Shown here: one piece after another, positions 7,679 through 15,489 of the stretch
Position numbering within the stretch: the first letter of the stretch is position 1
Layout: each line of letters begins with the position of its first letter
DNA from: Flavobacteriales bacterium UBA958
GTDB taxonomy: Bacteria > Bacteroidota > Bacteroidia > Flavobacteriales_D > Crocinitomicaceae
Assembly (NCBI GenBank): GCA_002293045.1
Contig: DBCM01000153.1
Location: 1 to 16,345 of the forward strand
DNA: 16,345 bases
Reading direction: 5' to 3'
Made by a program: the position numbers and the translations under genes
Notes under the pieces: generated by a model
Seen by the model: only the letters and a program-made list of their open reading frames with translations
What the model was told of the DNA's origin: nothing
Databases searched by the model: none

Positions 7679-9546
7679 GCGGTTTTTCCTGGAATGGTTA
7701 ATGATTTCTGCGACATGTCAATGAAGGTGTCGGATAATACCTCTTTTTTTAGGGGAACCGCCCGAATAGAAAATTTATCCAGGACATCAACAAAACGACT
7801 CGTTGCAATGGATTGAGCATCCATAGAATTATTCAGTACGACCATGATTTTCTTTTCTCCAAGGATTCTAAAATAAACATACACGTTATTCTCCGGGACA
7901 TACTGCACTAGGGTTCCTTCATGAATTACGGCTTGGTTTTTACGCCAATTGAGTACCTTTTTGGTAAATTGAAAATACGCTTCTTGTTCTGGAGTTCGAC
8001 CAAATTTTGAACGTTTTCGGACGTCATCTTGCGCATAAAATGCCGTCAATGTATCGGTATCCCACCCGCCCGGAAAATCTCTACGGATGTCGGCGTCCCC
8101 TGCATCTTTTGAGCCCTTCATACCAATTTCAGAACCATAATAGATTTGTGGAATGCCTCGCGTAGTGGCAATTAAGGTAAGTGCTAGTTTATAATCGGCC
8201 AGGTTCGGACAATATTCATTGAAGCGCTTAGTATCGTGATTTTCCATAAACACCAACATGTTGTTGGGATTTTCATAGACAAAATCATTCACGAAATTCT
8301 CATAAACACGAGCCATTCCTTGGTCCCACCCTTGATTCCGTTCATTGAACGCTTGCATGATTGCATCGTGTAAGGTGAAATCCATGACAGCGGGCAGGCC
8401 ACTGTTATACGAATCCAAGGCCCCGATTTTACTATCTTTTTGCCAATACGAAATTTGTGCCTGATTATGCAACCAAACCTCACCGACTATGTTTAAATAG
8501 GGATATTCCTCCATAATGGCCTTGGTCCAGGTGGCTATTGCTTCCTTATCGTTATAGGAATAGGTATCAACCCTCAAGCCATCCAAACACGCATATTCCA
8601 CCCACCAAATGGTATTTTGAATTAAGTAGGTTAAGAGTAAGGGATTGGACTGATTCATATCTGGCATGGAGGTATCAAACCAACCATCTGCGGACGCGGA
8701 ATGATCAGATGGAGCAGCATACGGATCCATTTGGGTGCTGGTTCGGTAGGAAGATCTTGTAAATTGATCAAACTGATGAATCCACGTTTTAGTAGGGAGG
8801 TCTTTAATCATCCAATGCTTACTTGACCAATGGTTGGGCACTTCATCTTTTATCACTTTGAGGCCTCGTCGGTGGGATTCCAGTACCAATTCCTTGAACC
8901 AAGAATTGGTTCCATAGCGGGGATCTACCTTATACAAATCGGATTGGGCATAGCCGTGATAAGAATAGGTAGGTTCATTATCTTCCAATAAGGGGGTTGT
9001 CCAAATCGTCGTTGCACCGAGTTCTTTAATATAGTCCAAGTGCTCCATAATCCCCCCGATGTCACCCCCGTGGCGACCACCAGGCAACGAACGATTTCCT
9101 GGCTCTGTCATTCCTGGAAAGGTATCTTGACCTGGGATAAGGTTCGCAAAACGATCGGGCATTAACAGATAGATCACATCCTTAGTTGAAAATCCTTGAC
9201 GAACTGCTGATTGGTACATGCGTTCTTCCAATTTAAAATCAAAGCGCGCAACTTCCTTATTCATGGGATTGGTTAAGGTAATTGGATAGGTTCCGGCATT
9301 TCTGTCTTGCGTTTCCACCGTAACAAAAAGATAGTTCGGATTCTCAGTTTTAACGATTCCAAGCACATTCAAGCCTTGAACATTCACTGTATATTTCGCA
9401 ATTTGAGGACCGTGAAGCAACACTTGCACTTGATGATGTTTCATTCCAACCCACCAATTGGCTGGTTCCACATGGTCCAACACGACAGCTTGTGCCGACA
9501 ATAGAAAAACTAGGAGTAATGCGCTCAGCGATAACAGGGTTTTCAT
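7660..9546 (-). CDS. GH13 cyclomaltodextrinase/neopullulanase-type amylase (SusA-like)
   Basis: A 628-aa GH13 enzyme that cleaves alpha-1,4 links in maltodextrins or cyclodextrins, probably in the periplasm. Features: signal peptide 1-18/20 (LLSAQA); a cyclomaltodextrinase-type N-terminal beta-sandwich (about 20-105, VEPANWWVGMKHHQVQVLLHG is typical); the barrel from about 122 (DVIYLLMPDRFAN); and an all-beta C-terminal domain about 535-628. The four GH13 regions are intact: DEVPNH (234-239), GLRVDT with nucleophile Asp327, GEVW with acid/base Glu356, and ENHDT with transition-state Asp438. GGDIGGI (160-166) and the YHGY segment are normal for this subfamily. There is no T9SS domain and no lipobox. 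Its ATG overlaps the CotH stop as ATGA (4 nt), and its own stop lies 19 nt inside the GH31 gene. Family is certain; the exact product range is not decided by sequence. Confidence 0.94.
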   Translation of the reverse strand: MKTLLSLSALLLVFLLSAQAVVLDHVEPANWWVGMKHHQVQVLLHGPQIAKYTVNVQGLNVLGIVKTENPNYLFVTVETQDRNAGTYPITLTNPMNKEVARFDFKLEERMYQSAVRQGFSTKDVIYLLMPDRFANLIPGQDTFPGMTEPGNRSLPGGRHGGDIGGIMEHLDYIKELGATTIWTTPLLEDNEPTYSYHGYAQSDLYKVDPRYGTNSWFKELVLESHRRGLKVIKDEVPNHWSSKHWMIKDLPTKTWIHQFDQFTRSSYRTSTQMDPYAAPSDHSASADGWFDTSMPDMNQSNPLLLTYLIQNTIWWVEYACLDGLRVDTYSYNDKEAIATWTKAIMEEYPYLNIVGEVWLHNQAQISYWQKDSKIGALDSYNSGLPAVMDFTLHDAIMQAFNERNQGWDQGMARVYENFVNDFVYENPNNMLVFMENHDTKRFNEYCPNLADYKLALTLIATTRGIPQIYYGSEIGMKGSKDAGDADIRRDFPGGWDTDTLTAFYAQDDVRKRSKFGRTPEQEAYFQFTKKVLNWRKNQAVIHEGTLVQYVPENNVYVYFRILGEKKIMVVLNNSMDAQSIATSRFVDVLDKFSIRAVPLKKEVLSDTFIDMSQKSLTIPGKTAWIIEL

Positions 9547-10958
9547 GGGATAACGATTCGTTTTCTTGATTGGCCGGTATTTGAAATTTCAATAAACACC
9601 TGATTAGTGGGGATTTCGTGTAACACTCTTCCCATTAAATCCACGCGCGTAATCCAGTGCACAGGCTCCGCTTGCTGTTCCGTTATACCAACTGAACATG
9701 GATTGGTTAATCCATCATAAACCAATTGATTCGTTGCGAAGGCACTGCGTTGGGTTATGTAGGTGTTTAGGGAAGTTGAAACATGGTTCCCCCATGCATC
9801 TGTTATGGCATCCAGGAAATTTTGGTCCGAGAACCCATAATCCAATCCGTTGTACGTATCAGCAAGAGCAGACGGACTTATTAATGCCTGGGTAGCTTCC
9901 CAAATTGGTACCATATAGCCTGGGGTAAAATACGTATTGATGTGTTGCTGCAAATAAAATGAAAACCGATCCTTGAAGTATGGAACTTGCATCATACGGG
10001 TATACAAGGGCCGTGACGCGTTATTCGGAGACCACGTATAGACGTTTCTAAACTGCCAATCAATGCCTGACCAATCAATACCAAAGGTATTGTCTAAATC
10101 ATATTCTAAAAACACAAACTTACCGTCTGAAGGGCGCTGATATAAATAGTAATTGTTTTTATTGTACGTATAGCCATCCCATTGACCCACTAAAATTTGA
10201 AAGGCCAGCGAATTTAGCCAGAGGTCCACATCAAGGACTTCTTGAATTGCACATGGAAATTCAGCGTTGGATGAATTATTTAATACATCAATCAAATGAA
10301 CCAATCCTGAAAAATCATTTAATGCTTCATTGGTTTTAAGTTCATACAGGGCTTGATAGGGTGCTTGAGAAGCGCCTTGAAAGGTCATATCCGCGCCCCA
10401 CTTTGCTTTATATAAATTGCCAGTATCGTCGTTATTGAATCGTGCTTCAATGTACTGGTCATCCAGGTGTTCCACGTTGATATACAAGCCTTTATATTCC
10501 CCGTTTATATAAACTTCAACATAGGACGTGCGTGCGGCAGGCAAGCCCGACCATCGAAGCATTTCTTGACAGGTTCTGCTGCGCATGATCGAAACGTCAT
10601 TATGCTCCCCGTTCAGGTTTAAGGATTTTAAATCATACCATTTAAATCCGGGTTGATACTCATTAAAATCGATTTTAAAGGACTTTTTAGCCGATTGTAA
10701 GGAGGTGTTTCCACGAAGCCGAATCCCCACAGGACTAACAGTATCGATAACCACCGTGCTTTCATAAATAAATTGAGCTAAGAAATCATGAGAAGACCCA
10801 AGGCTATCCCCAACCATGGTGTTAAAATCCTGAGGATTCATGGTAATATAAATCTTGGCTACCTCATTTTGGAGAAAGGCATTCGAATTAGATGGGTGGA
10901 GCAATTGAGCAATGGATAGCAGCGGAGAAAGACAAACAACGCTAATAAATTTTCTCAT
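9543..10958 (-). CDS. Secreted CotH kinase-family protein within the amylase operon
   Basis: A 471-aa exported protein with a CotH domain (about 30-390). CotH proteins are remote relatives of protein kinases; Bacillus CotH phosphorylates spore-coat proteins. A signal peptide covers about 1-17. Family segments: GIRLRGNTS (78-86), KKSFKIDF (91-98), LNLNGEHNDVSIMRSR (113-128), VEVYINGEYKGLYINVEHLDDQ (147-168), a catalytic-loop-like GQWDGYTYNKNNYYLY with Asp261 and Asn268/269, and FLEYDLDNTFG with Asp287/Asp289 as metal-binding candidates. The key acidic residues look intact. The last 40 residues (VDLMGRVLHEIP...KRIVIP) look like a shortened T9SS sorting domain. The gene starts on the amylase stop (TAATG, 1 nt shared) and ends in an ATGA overlap with the next GH13, so it is co-translated with both. 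Its target, whether protein or glucan, is unknown, and kinase activity is inferred only from the family. Confidence 0.9.
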   Translation of the reverse strand: MRKFISVVCLSPLLSIAQLLHPSNSNAFLQNEVAKIYITMNPQDFNTMVGDSLGSSHDFLAQFIYESTVVIDTVSPVGIRLRGNTSLQSAKKSFKIDFNEYQPGFKWYDLKSLNLNGEHNDVSIMRSRTCQEMLRWSGLPAARTSYVEVYINGEYKGLYINVEHLDDQYIEARFNNDDTGNLYKAKWGADMTFQGASQAPYQALYELKTNEALNDFSGLVHLIDVLNNSSNAEFPCAIQEVLDVDLWLNSLAFQILVGQWDGYTYNKNNYYLYQRPSDGKFVFLEYDLDNTFGIDWSGIDWQFRNVYTWSPNNASRPLYTRMMQVPYFKDRFSFYLQQHINTYFTPGYMVPIWEATQALISPSALADTYNGLDYGFSDQNFLDAITDAWGNHVSTSLNTYITQRSAFATNQLVYDGLTNPCSVGITEQQAEPVHWITRVDLMGRVLHEIPTNQVFIEISNTGQSRKRIVIP

Positions 10959-13729
10959 TATTTCACCACGGTTTGATATGCAATGGAATTACCCAGTTTA
11001 ACCAACACCAAATAGGTACCTGAAGAAAGATTCAACTCGTCAAGTACCAAATGATTCTCCCCCACATTAGCCATGGTGCGTTGTTGTTTTATCAGTACAC
11101 CTTGCGCATCAAAAATCTGAATTTCTACCGGTTGAAAATCCTGCGATGTAAGTTTAATGGTACAAGAAGAGGTTAAGGGAACCGGATACACCATAAAATC
11201 AAACGACGGATTTTCCAAATCCTCAATGGACGCCACTGAAGTAATGAAAGGTTGGGGCAAGTGAACATCCGTATAAACGCGATATTCTCCAGGCTGTAGC
11301 GGAATGGAGGCATTAACATTTGTAACATTCAAGCTATCCCCGGTAAAATACTCGTACCACCAACCGGTATGTTGAAAGGCTGGAATTGCCGAGGCGGCGT
11401 TCACATCGATATTCACTAAAGATACTCCATTCATGGTTGGATGATTCATAATCATACGTTTAATGCCTGCGCCAAGACTGGCTTGAAAATCTAAGGATCT
11501 GAAGGTCTCGTAATTATTGCGCAAGGTCAACATTGCCGTGTACACATCAAGCAATTGTTGACGTCTTCCTTGCTGCAAGTAATTCCATAAAATCGGTTTA
11601 TTACACACTCTGCATGGATAATCAATGTCGATATCATAACCATACTCCCCAAATTGCCAAATCATTCGGGGTCCGGGTTGCGAAAGGAAAATTACCGCTA
11701 ACCCTTGCATGCGACCGAGCGCCGTGTAGGGGTCTTTTGCATTGTGAGCCGGGTTTGAAGCATTCCCATACGTAATGGCCTCATACATTAAGCGTTGCTC
11801 GTCATGACTTTCCATGTACGTCACTAAATGGGGCAGAGTCCAAGTACGGTTGGTATAAATCCCGTTAGTAATGCTCGAATTTGCAGGCACCCCTTTGGCT
11901 GAATTGTGATACCCGTAAGTAACATTCCCCCAAAGCATGCACCCGTAATCCGCCAATTGTTCTTCTTCATTGTTATCGCACCAATGCTCGAGGATAATGT
12001 ATTGATCTGGGTCGATGGCCCAGATGCTATCGGCCATGCGCTTGATGTTATTGATCCGCTCCACGCTAAAACCGGCCGTAGTATTGGCAAAACCTTTCGT
12101 AAAATCGAAACGGAACCCATCAATGTTGTATGTTTCTAGCCAATAGCGATTGACTTGATCTACAAATTCCTTTGTTGCTGATTTACTGTGGTTAAAGTCG
12201 TATCCCCAACAGTTTGGCGGATGGGGACAAACGGCATTAAACCACGGACTATTCGCGGCAGGACGACTATTCAAGGCATCCCAATACATATTCACCATGG
12301 GATTTTGTCCAAAGGCATGGTTAAGTACCATATCAATAATGACGGCGATCCCTCGGCCGTGGCACGTGTCTACAAATTCTTTGAACTTCTGTGCCGTGCC
12401 ATAGTATTTATCAAGCGCCATGTGAAACGAAGGATTATACCCCCAGCTTTCATTGCCTTCAAATTCAAAGTTTGGCATCAATTCAATGGCATTAATTCCG
12501 AGGCGATCTAAATACGCTATGGTGTCAATCAGTGTTTGATAATTTCGAGCCGCCACAAAATCCCGAACCAACAATTCATATATCACAAGGTCTTTATTTT
12601 CAGGACGGGTAAAGTTGGTATTTTGCCAAGTATAGGTAGATGGCGTTGTGTAAAAAACAGAAACAATTCCGGTCGTTAAACCGGTTGGGTATGAAGGTAA
12701 ATTCGGAAAGGTATTCGCATTAATAAACGGGTCATTATTTGGGTCAAGCACCAAGGTGCTCATTGGATCCGCATATTTTCCTTGGTTTGTAATCATATAT
12801 TGATAACCATATGCCTGTCCGGGCTGAAGTCCATGTACAATAAGCCACCATCGCGTGGAATCTACGGAGCAATTCATATGGAAGGCACCAGTGGGTATCC
12901 AATTATTAAAATCTCCCACCAAGTAGACATGATCTTTCTCGGGGGCATACAGTTGAAACAAGGCCGTTGAGTCATTCAGCATCTGAACGCCATTCTTCGT
13001 TCCAGCAGGAGGGTTTTGGTAAGTGAGGGGGGGATTAACGGTATAGTAAACGCTATCTTTTATCACGGTAGTTCCGTTATCTGCTTCAAAAAGCAGCATG
13101 TGGGTTCCGGGAACCGATGCGGTAATGTTCGTATTAATGGCCAGTGCATTTGGCAAGGTTTGTAAAAGCACCCCATCTTCCTTTAAGCTTAAGGTAGCGG
13201 GTTGATTTGCTTGCGCGCTAAACGCAAAATTTTGATTTAAATCTAACAACGGCATTTGGCTTGGATTGAAAATCGCGGCCTGCAGCCCACCGTTTACAGG
13301 GTAGACGTCGTAATAAATATCGCTGCCATCTGCTTCACGTCCTACGACAGAGCCATTGGCATTGCGAAAAACAAAGGCTAACTTAAGGACGGTAGTATTC
13401 ACAGGGAATCCATAAAACGCATCGATATCAATGGTGATTGAATGCTTATTGTTTCCAAGATTGGTCATTTGCACATTGGCATCTACCTGCCCCCAATTCC
13501 CTTGAACAAATAGCCAATTGGTAGGTGAGGTACTCGCTGTGGTAATTACGCCAGTATGGCAATACACCTGATTGGTACCCACTAAGGCGCCATTCCCTTC
13601 GTTTGCATCATAAACAATGGTTACTACATCATTCACGGTTGGAAATGCTTGGGTAAGTTCTAAAATTTGGGCCTGTATCGAAAGGGTGAATAGCCCAAAA
13701 ACAAAACACAAAAGACGTGTAAATTTCAT
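10958..13729 (-). CDS. T9SS-secreted multidomain GH13 alpha-amylase
   Basis: A 923-aa extracellular endo-amylase, the probable first enzyme on starch or glycogen. Domains: signal peptide 1-20 (IQA/Q); an N-terminal carbohydrate-binding-like beta-sandwich about 24-143 (YCHTGVIT, NWLFVQGNWG, TNLGNNKHSITI); an Ig-like domain about 150-232; a CBM48-type domain about 240-335 (APEKDHVYLVGDFNNW); the GH13 barrel about 378-720; a beta C-terminal domain to about 825; and a T9SS type A sorting domain about 843-923 (VYPVPL...GTYLVLVKLG...TVVK). The catalytic regions are intact: DMVLNH (466-471), GFRFDF with nucleophile Asp542, LEHW with acid/base Glu581, and ESHDEQ with Asp643. Cysteine pairs CPHPPNC (501-507) and CRVC (706-709) may form disulfides. 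The start ATG lies 16 nt after a terminator hairpin and the stop overlaps the CotH start (TAATG). Branch-cleaving (pullulanase) activity is possible given the CBM48 domain, but alpha-amylase is the best call. Confidence 0.94.
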   Translation of the reverse strand: MKFTRLLCFVFGLFTLSIQAQILELTQAFPTVNDVVTIVYDANEGNGALVGTNQVYCHTGVITTASTSPTNWLFVQGNWGQVDANVQMTNLGNNKHSITIDIDAFYGFPVNTTVLKLAFVFRNANGSVVGREADGSDIYYDVYPVNGGLQAAIFNPSQMPLLDLNQNFAFSAQANQPATLSLKEDGVLLQTLPNALAINTNITASVPGTHMLLFEADNGTTVIKDSVYYTVNPPLTYQNPPAGTKNGVQMLNDSTALFQLYAPEKDHVYLVGDFNNWIPTGAFHMNCSVDSTRWWLIVHGLQPGQAYGYQYMITNQGKYADPMSTLVLDPNNDPFINANTFPNLPSYPTGLTTGIVSVFYTTPSTYTWQNTNFTRPENKDLVIYELLVRDFVAARNYQTLIDTIAYLDRLGINAIELMPNFEFEGNESWGYNPSFHMALDKYYGTAQKFKEFVDTCHGRGIAVIIDMVLNHAFGQNPMVNMYWDALNSRPAANSPWFNAVCPHPPNCWGYDFNHSKSATKEFVDQVNRYWLETYNIDGFRFDFTKGFANTTAGFSVERINNIKRMADSIWAIDPDQYIILEHWCDNNEEEQLADYGCMLWGNVTYGYHNSAKGVPANSSITNGIYTNRTWTLPHLVTYMESHDEQRLMYEAITYGNASNPAHNAKDPYTALGRMQGLAVIFLSQPGPRMIWQFGEYGYDIDIDYPCRVCNKPILWNYLQQGRRQQLLDVYTAMLTLRNNYETFRSLDFQASLGAGIKRMIMNHPTMNGVSLVNIDVNAASAIPAFQHTGWWYEYFTGDSLNVTNVNASIPLQPGEYRVYTDVHLPQPFITSVASIEDLENPSFDFMVYPVPLTSSCTIKLTSQDFQPVEIQIFDAQGVLIKQQRTMANVGENHLVLDELNLSSGTYLVLVKLGNSIAYQTVVK

Positions 13730-13745
13730 AAGGTTAAGATAAAGA

Positions 13746-13773
13746 AAAAGCCTACGTTTTCACATAGGCTTTT
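13746..13773 (-). terminator. Intrinsic terminator between small T9SS gene and amylase gene
   Basis: AAAAGCCTA and TAGGCTTTT form a perfect 9-bp inverted repeat around a 10-nt loop (13755-13764). Read on the - strand it starts 19 nt after the stop of the small secreted protein and ends in T5-C-T3. It is a good rho-independent terminator for that gene; the A run on the other side would let it work in both directions, but no + gene faces it. The amylase ATG (13729) lies 16 nt further on, and I see no TAnnTTTG element between, so the amylase mRNA must come from readthrough or from a promoter overlapping the hairpin. Confidence 0.8.
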
Positions 13774-13792
13774 CCAAGAAAAAACTATAAAA

Positions 13793-14530
13793 TTATTTTT
13801 TCATCAATTTTCCAGTAACCACATTACCAGCAGCATTTACTTGATAAATGTAAGAACCTGCCATAAGGTTTGCTGTAGACACTTCAACTGAGTTCTCAGC
13901 ACCAGTAACCACTGATTTCGTAGCAACTACTTTACCAGCCAAATCAAACAATACGATTTCTGCCGTGTTTGCATTTGAGCTAAAGTTAAATGTTGCAACG
14001 TCATTTGCTGGGTTTGGAGAAACTGTTAAGTTGCTAATTGCGTTGTTGCTCAAGTTCGCAGAACAAGAAGCCGCACACGCATCCCAACAATATGTTAATG
14101 TTGTTGCAGCTGCTGGAATTACCAAACTACGGTTAATGTTTCCAGAACCATCATCTACACCACAACCACCAGAAACGATAGTGTTAAGCGGATCAGTTCC
14201 TTCATTCATTCCCCAGTTTCCATTGATGAACTTGTAGAATAATGTTTGATCAACAGAAGATGCTGGAAATTCAACAGCGATTTCCCAAATGTTGTTTCCT
14301 AGGTCTGTACACGCTGAAGTTGCAGTAGTTGGAGACCAGTCAGCCATTGGACCGCCATTCGCGTTACCTCCCATTGCTGAGAAATTACCTCCTACGCGGA
14401 TTCCAGTTGCATCAAGTGTTGCGCCACCAGCTACGTAGTTGGTTACATCCACTTGGAAAGTTACGGTTACTTGTGCAGTAGCCATTGCTCCGATGAAAAG
14501 AGCAGATAAAAGTGTAAACATTTTTTTCAT
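13793..14530 (-). CDS. Small T9SS-secreted probable starch-binding protein
   Basis: A 245-aa secreted protein with no enzyme motif. I chose ATG 14530 (MKKMFTLLSALFIGAMATAQ, cleavage ATA/Q); an upstream TTG at 14536 is an unlikely start. The mature part (about 21-140) is a beta-sandwich of the type found in CBM20/48-like starch-binding modules: VTFQVDVTNYV, IRVGGNFS, DLGNNIWEIAVEFP, LFYKFINGNWG, then INRSLVIP. Five cysteines (74, 123, 148, 152, 156) may form disulfides. The last 80 residues are a T9SS type A sorting domain (NLTVSPNPANDVATFNF ... GSYIYQV ... VTGKLMKK), so it is exported and probably anchored at the surface. It heads the PUL, has its own candidate promoter and is followed by a strong terminator, which suggests abundant separate expression. 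It may do the job of the missing SusE/SusF. The domain class is inferred from pattern; ligand binding is not shown. Confidence 0.8.
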   Translation of the reverse strand: MKKMFTLLSALFIGAMATAQVTVTFQVDVTNYVAGGATLDATGIRVGGNFSAMGGNANGGPMADWSPTTATSACTDLGNNIWEIAVEFPASSVDQTLFYKFINGNWGMNEGTDPLNTIVSGGCGVDDGSGNINRSLVIPAAATTLTYCWDACAASCSANLSNNAISNLTVSPNPANDVATFNFSSNANTAEIVLFDLAGKVVATKSVVTGAENSVEVSTANLMAGSYIYQVNAAGNVVTGKLMKK

Positions 14531-14565
14531 ACACAAAAAATTTAAAACGGTTAATAATTACTTAG

Positions 14566-14578
14566 TGTCAAATAGACA
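14566..14578. promoter_or_regulatory. Imperfect dyad TGTC-N5-GACA, second copy of candidate operator
   Basis: TGTCAAATAGACA has the same outer half-sites and the same spacing as the perfect palindrome upstream of susC (5146-5158); only the four central positions differ. It lies 36 nt before the ATG of the small T9SS gene, just downstream of the candidate -7 element at 14583-14590, a position that would suit a repressor. Reading the window by eye I found no other TGTC-N5-GACA. Confidence 0.35.
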
Positions 14579-14582
14579 ACTT

Positions 14583-14590
14583 CAAATTTA
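14583..14590 (-). promoter_or_regulatory. Candidate -7 element for the small T9SS gene (TAAATTTG)
   Basis: On the - strand TAAATTTG fits TAnnTTTG exactly, 52 nt before the ATG at 14530, giving a leader of about 45 nt. As at susC, the nearest upstream TTTG is only 10 nt away, so no standard -33 box is present. A near match (TAAATTTT at 14544-14537) would give an almost leaderless transcript. The whole 118-bp gap (14531-14648) is very AT-rich, so the choice is uncertain; it contains no other gene. Confidence 0.4.
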
Positions 14591-14648
14591 AAAATAAAAA
14601 CAAATTTTGAGTGATTTTTTGAAAAAATTTTCTTTAAGCGATTGTTAA

Positions 14649-15455
14649 TTAATTGGATAATAAACAGGATCCTACATAGAGTAGCCCTTTTGCGGTAAGA
14701 TTTATTGGGGGATACTCGAAAATCCCTAAATACGAAGACCCACTGCCTGACATGGCTGCATAAATAGCCCCTTCTTGGATCAAGTATTGAATGCCCTGAG
14801 AAATTTCGGGATGAGCCGTGGTTACAGGTTTTTCGAAATCATTCACGTAGTAAGCCTGCCATTCCTGCAATGCTTTAATTTGATGTCCGATGCTGTTCGC
14901 TGGATTGGGAATAATGGATCCGTAGGCCGATGCTGTACTTACATGAATTCCTGGATTATAAATGGCGATGTACAAGCCGGAGAGGTCTACATTCATGGGA
15001 TGCAGTTGTTCTCCCCTACCCGTGGCTAATGCCGGTTGATTGGCAATAAAAAAAGGGCAATCACTTCCTAATTCCGCCGCTAAATGTTCTAAGGTTTCGG
15101 TAGACAACCCCAAATCAAACCAATCATTCAAGCCTTTCAACGTACATGCGGCATCAGCAGATCCACCGCCTAACCCTGCACCAATCGGAATCTGTTTTCG
15201 CAAATGAATAGCTACTGGCCCAATGTTATACCTGTTTTTCATGAGTCTATATGCGCTTTCAACCAAGCCTAACCTTCCGTCCGAAGGGATATCAATGCCC
15301 GTTTGGCGGTATGAGAACGCTTCCGATGCACTCAGTTCTATGATGTCATAAATTGGCACGGGAATCATAATCGATTCTATGTCGTGAAAACCGTCTTCGC
15401 GCTTCCGAAGAATTCGCAAGCCGAGGTTTATTTTTGCATTTGGAAAGAGGATCAT
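14649..15455 (-). CDS. ispE: 4-diphosphocytidyl-2-C-methyl-D-erythritol kinase
   Basis: A 268-aa GHMP-family kinase of the MEP pathway. In the cytoplasm it phosphorylates CDP-methylerythritol at the 2-hydroxyl on the way to isoprenoid precursors. MILFPNAKINLGLRIL at the N-terminus has the substrate-binding Lys/Asn typical of IspE, and RKREDGFHDIESIM follows. PIGAGLGGGSADAA (about residues 90-103) is the GHMP ATP-binding loop. GSDCPFF (about 130-136) carries the catalytic Asp, and AAMSGSGSSYLGIF near the C-terminus is GHMP motif 3. Length is normal. I start at ATG 15455: the earlier in-frame TTG (15464) falls inside a candidate -7 element. It is divergent from accA with 63 bp between, and its stop lies 118 bp before the small T9SS gene ATG on the same strand. 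It is a housekeeping gene unrelated to the PUL. Confidence 0.96.
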   Translation of the reverse strand: MILFPNAKINLGLRILRKREDGFHDIESIMIPVPIYDIIELSASEAFSYRQTGIDIPSDGRLGLVESAYRLMKNRYNIGPVAIHLRKQIPIGAGLGGGSADAACTLKGLNDWFDLGLSTETLEHLAAELGSDCPFFIANQPALATGRGEQLHPMNVDLSGLYIAIYNPGIHVSTASAYGSIIPNPANSIGHQIKALQEWQAYYVNDFEKPVTTAHPEISQGIQYLIQEGAIYAAMSGSGSSYLGIFEYPPINLTAKGLLYVGSCLLSN

Positions 15456-15461
15456 TTCCCA

Positions 15462-15469
15462 CAAAAATA
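15462..15469 (-). promoter_or_regulatory. Candidate -7 element of ispE (TATTTTTG)
   Basis: TATTTTTG on the - strand matches TAnnTTTG exactly and ends only 6 nt before the chosen ATG at 15455. Transcription would then begin at or within a few bases of the start codon, giving a leaderless or nearly leaderless mRNA. It also argues against the TTG at 15464 as a start. No clear -33 TTTG is present. Confidence 0.45.
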
Positions 15470-15489
15470 CAAGAACGCGTTAAAATTTT

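Noticed and set aside
14531..14536. TTG start at 14536 for the small T9SS protein
   Set aside because: It adds only Met-Cys before a canonical MKK signal-peptide start.
14614..14628. Perfect AT-only palindrome (ATTTTTT-G-AAAAAAT) after ispE
   Set aside because: It has no G-C pairs in the stem and a one-base loop; it is a by-product of A/T runs and not a credible terminator or operator.
15456..15464. TTG start for ispE at 15464
   Set aside because: IspE homologues begin at the MILFPNAKINLGL-type sequence, and the TTG lies in a candidate -7 box.
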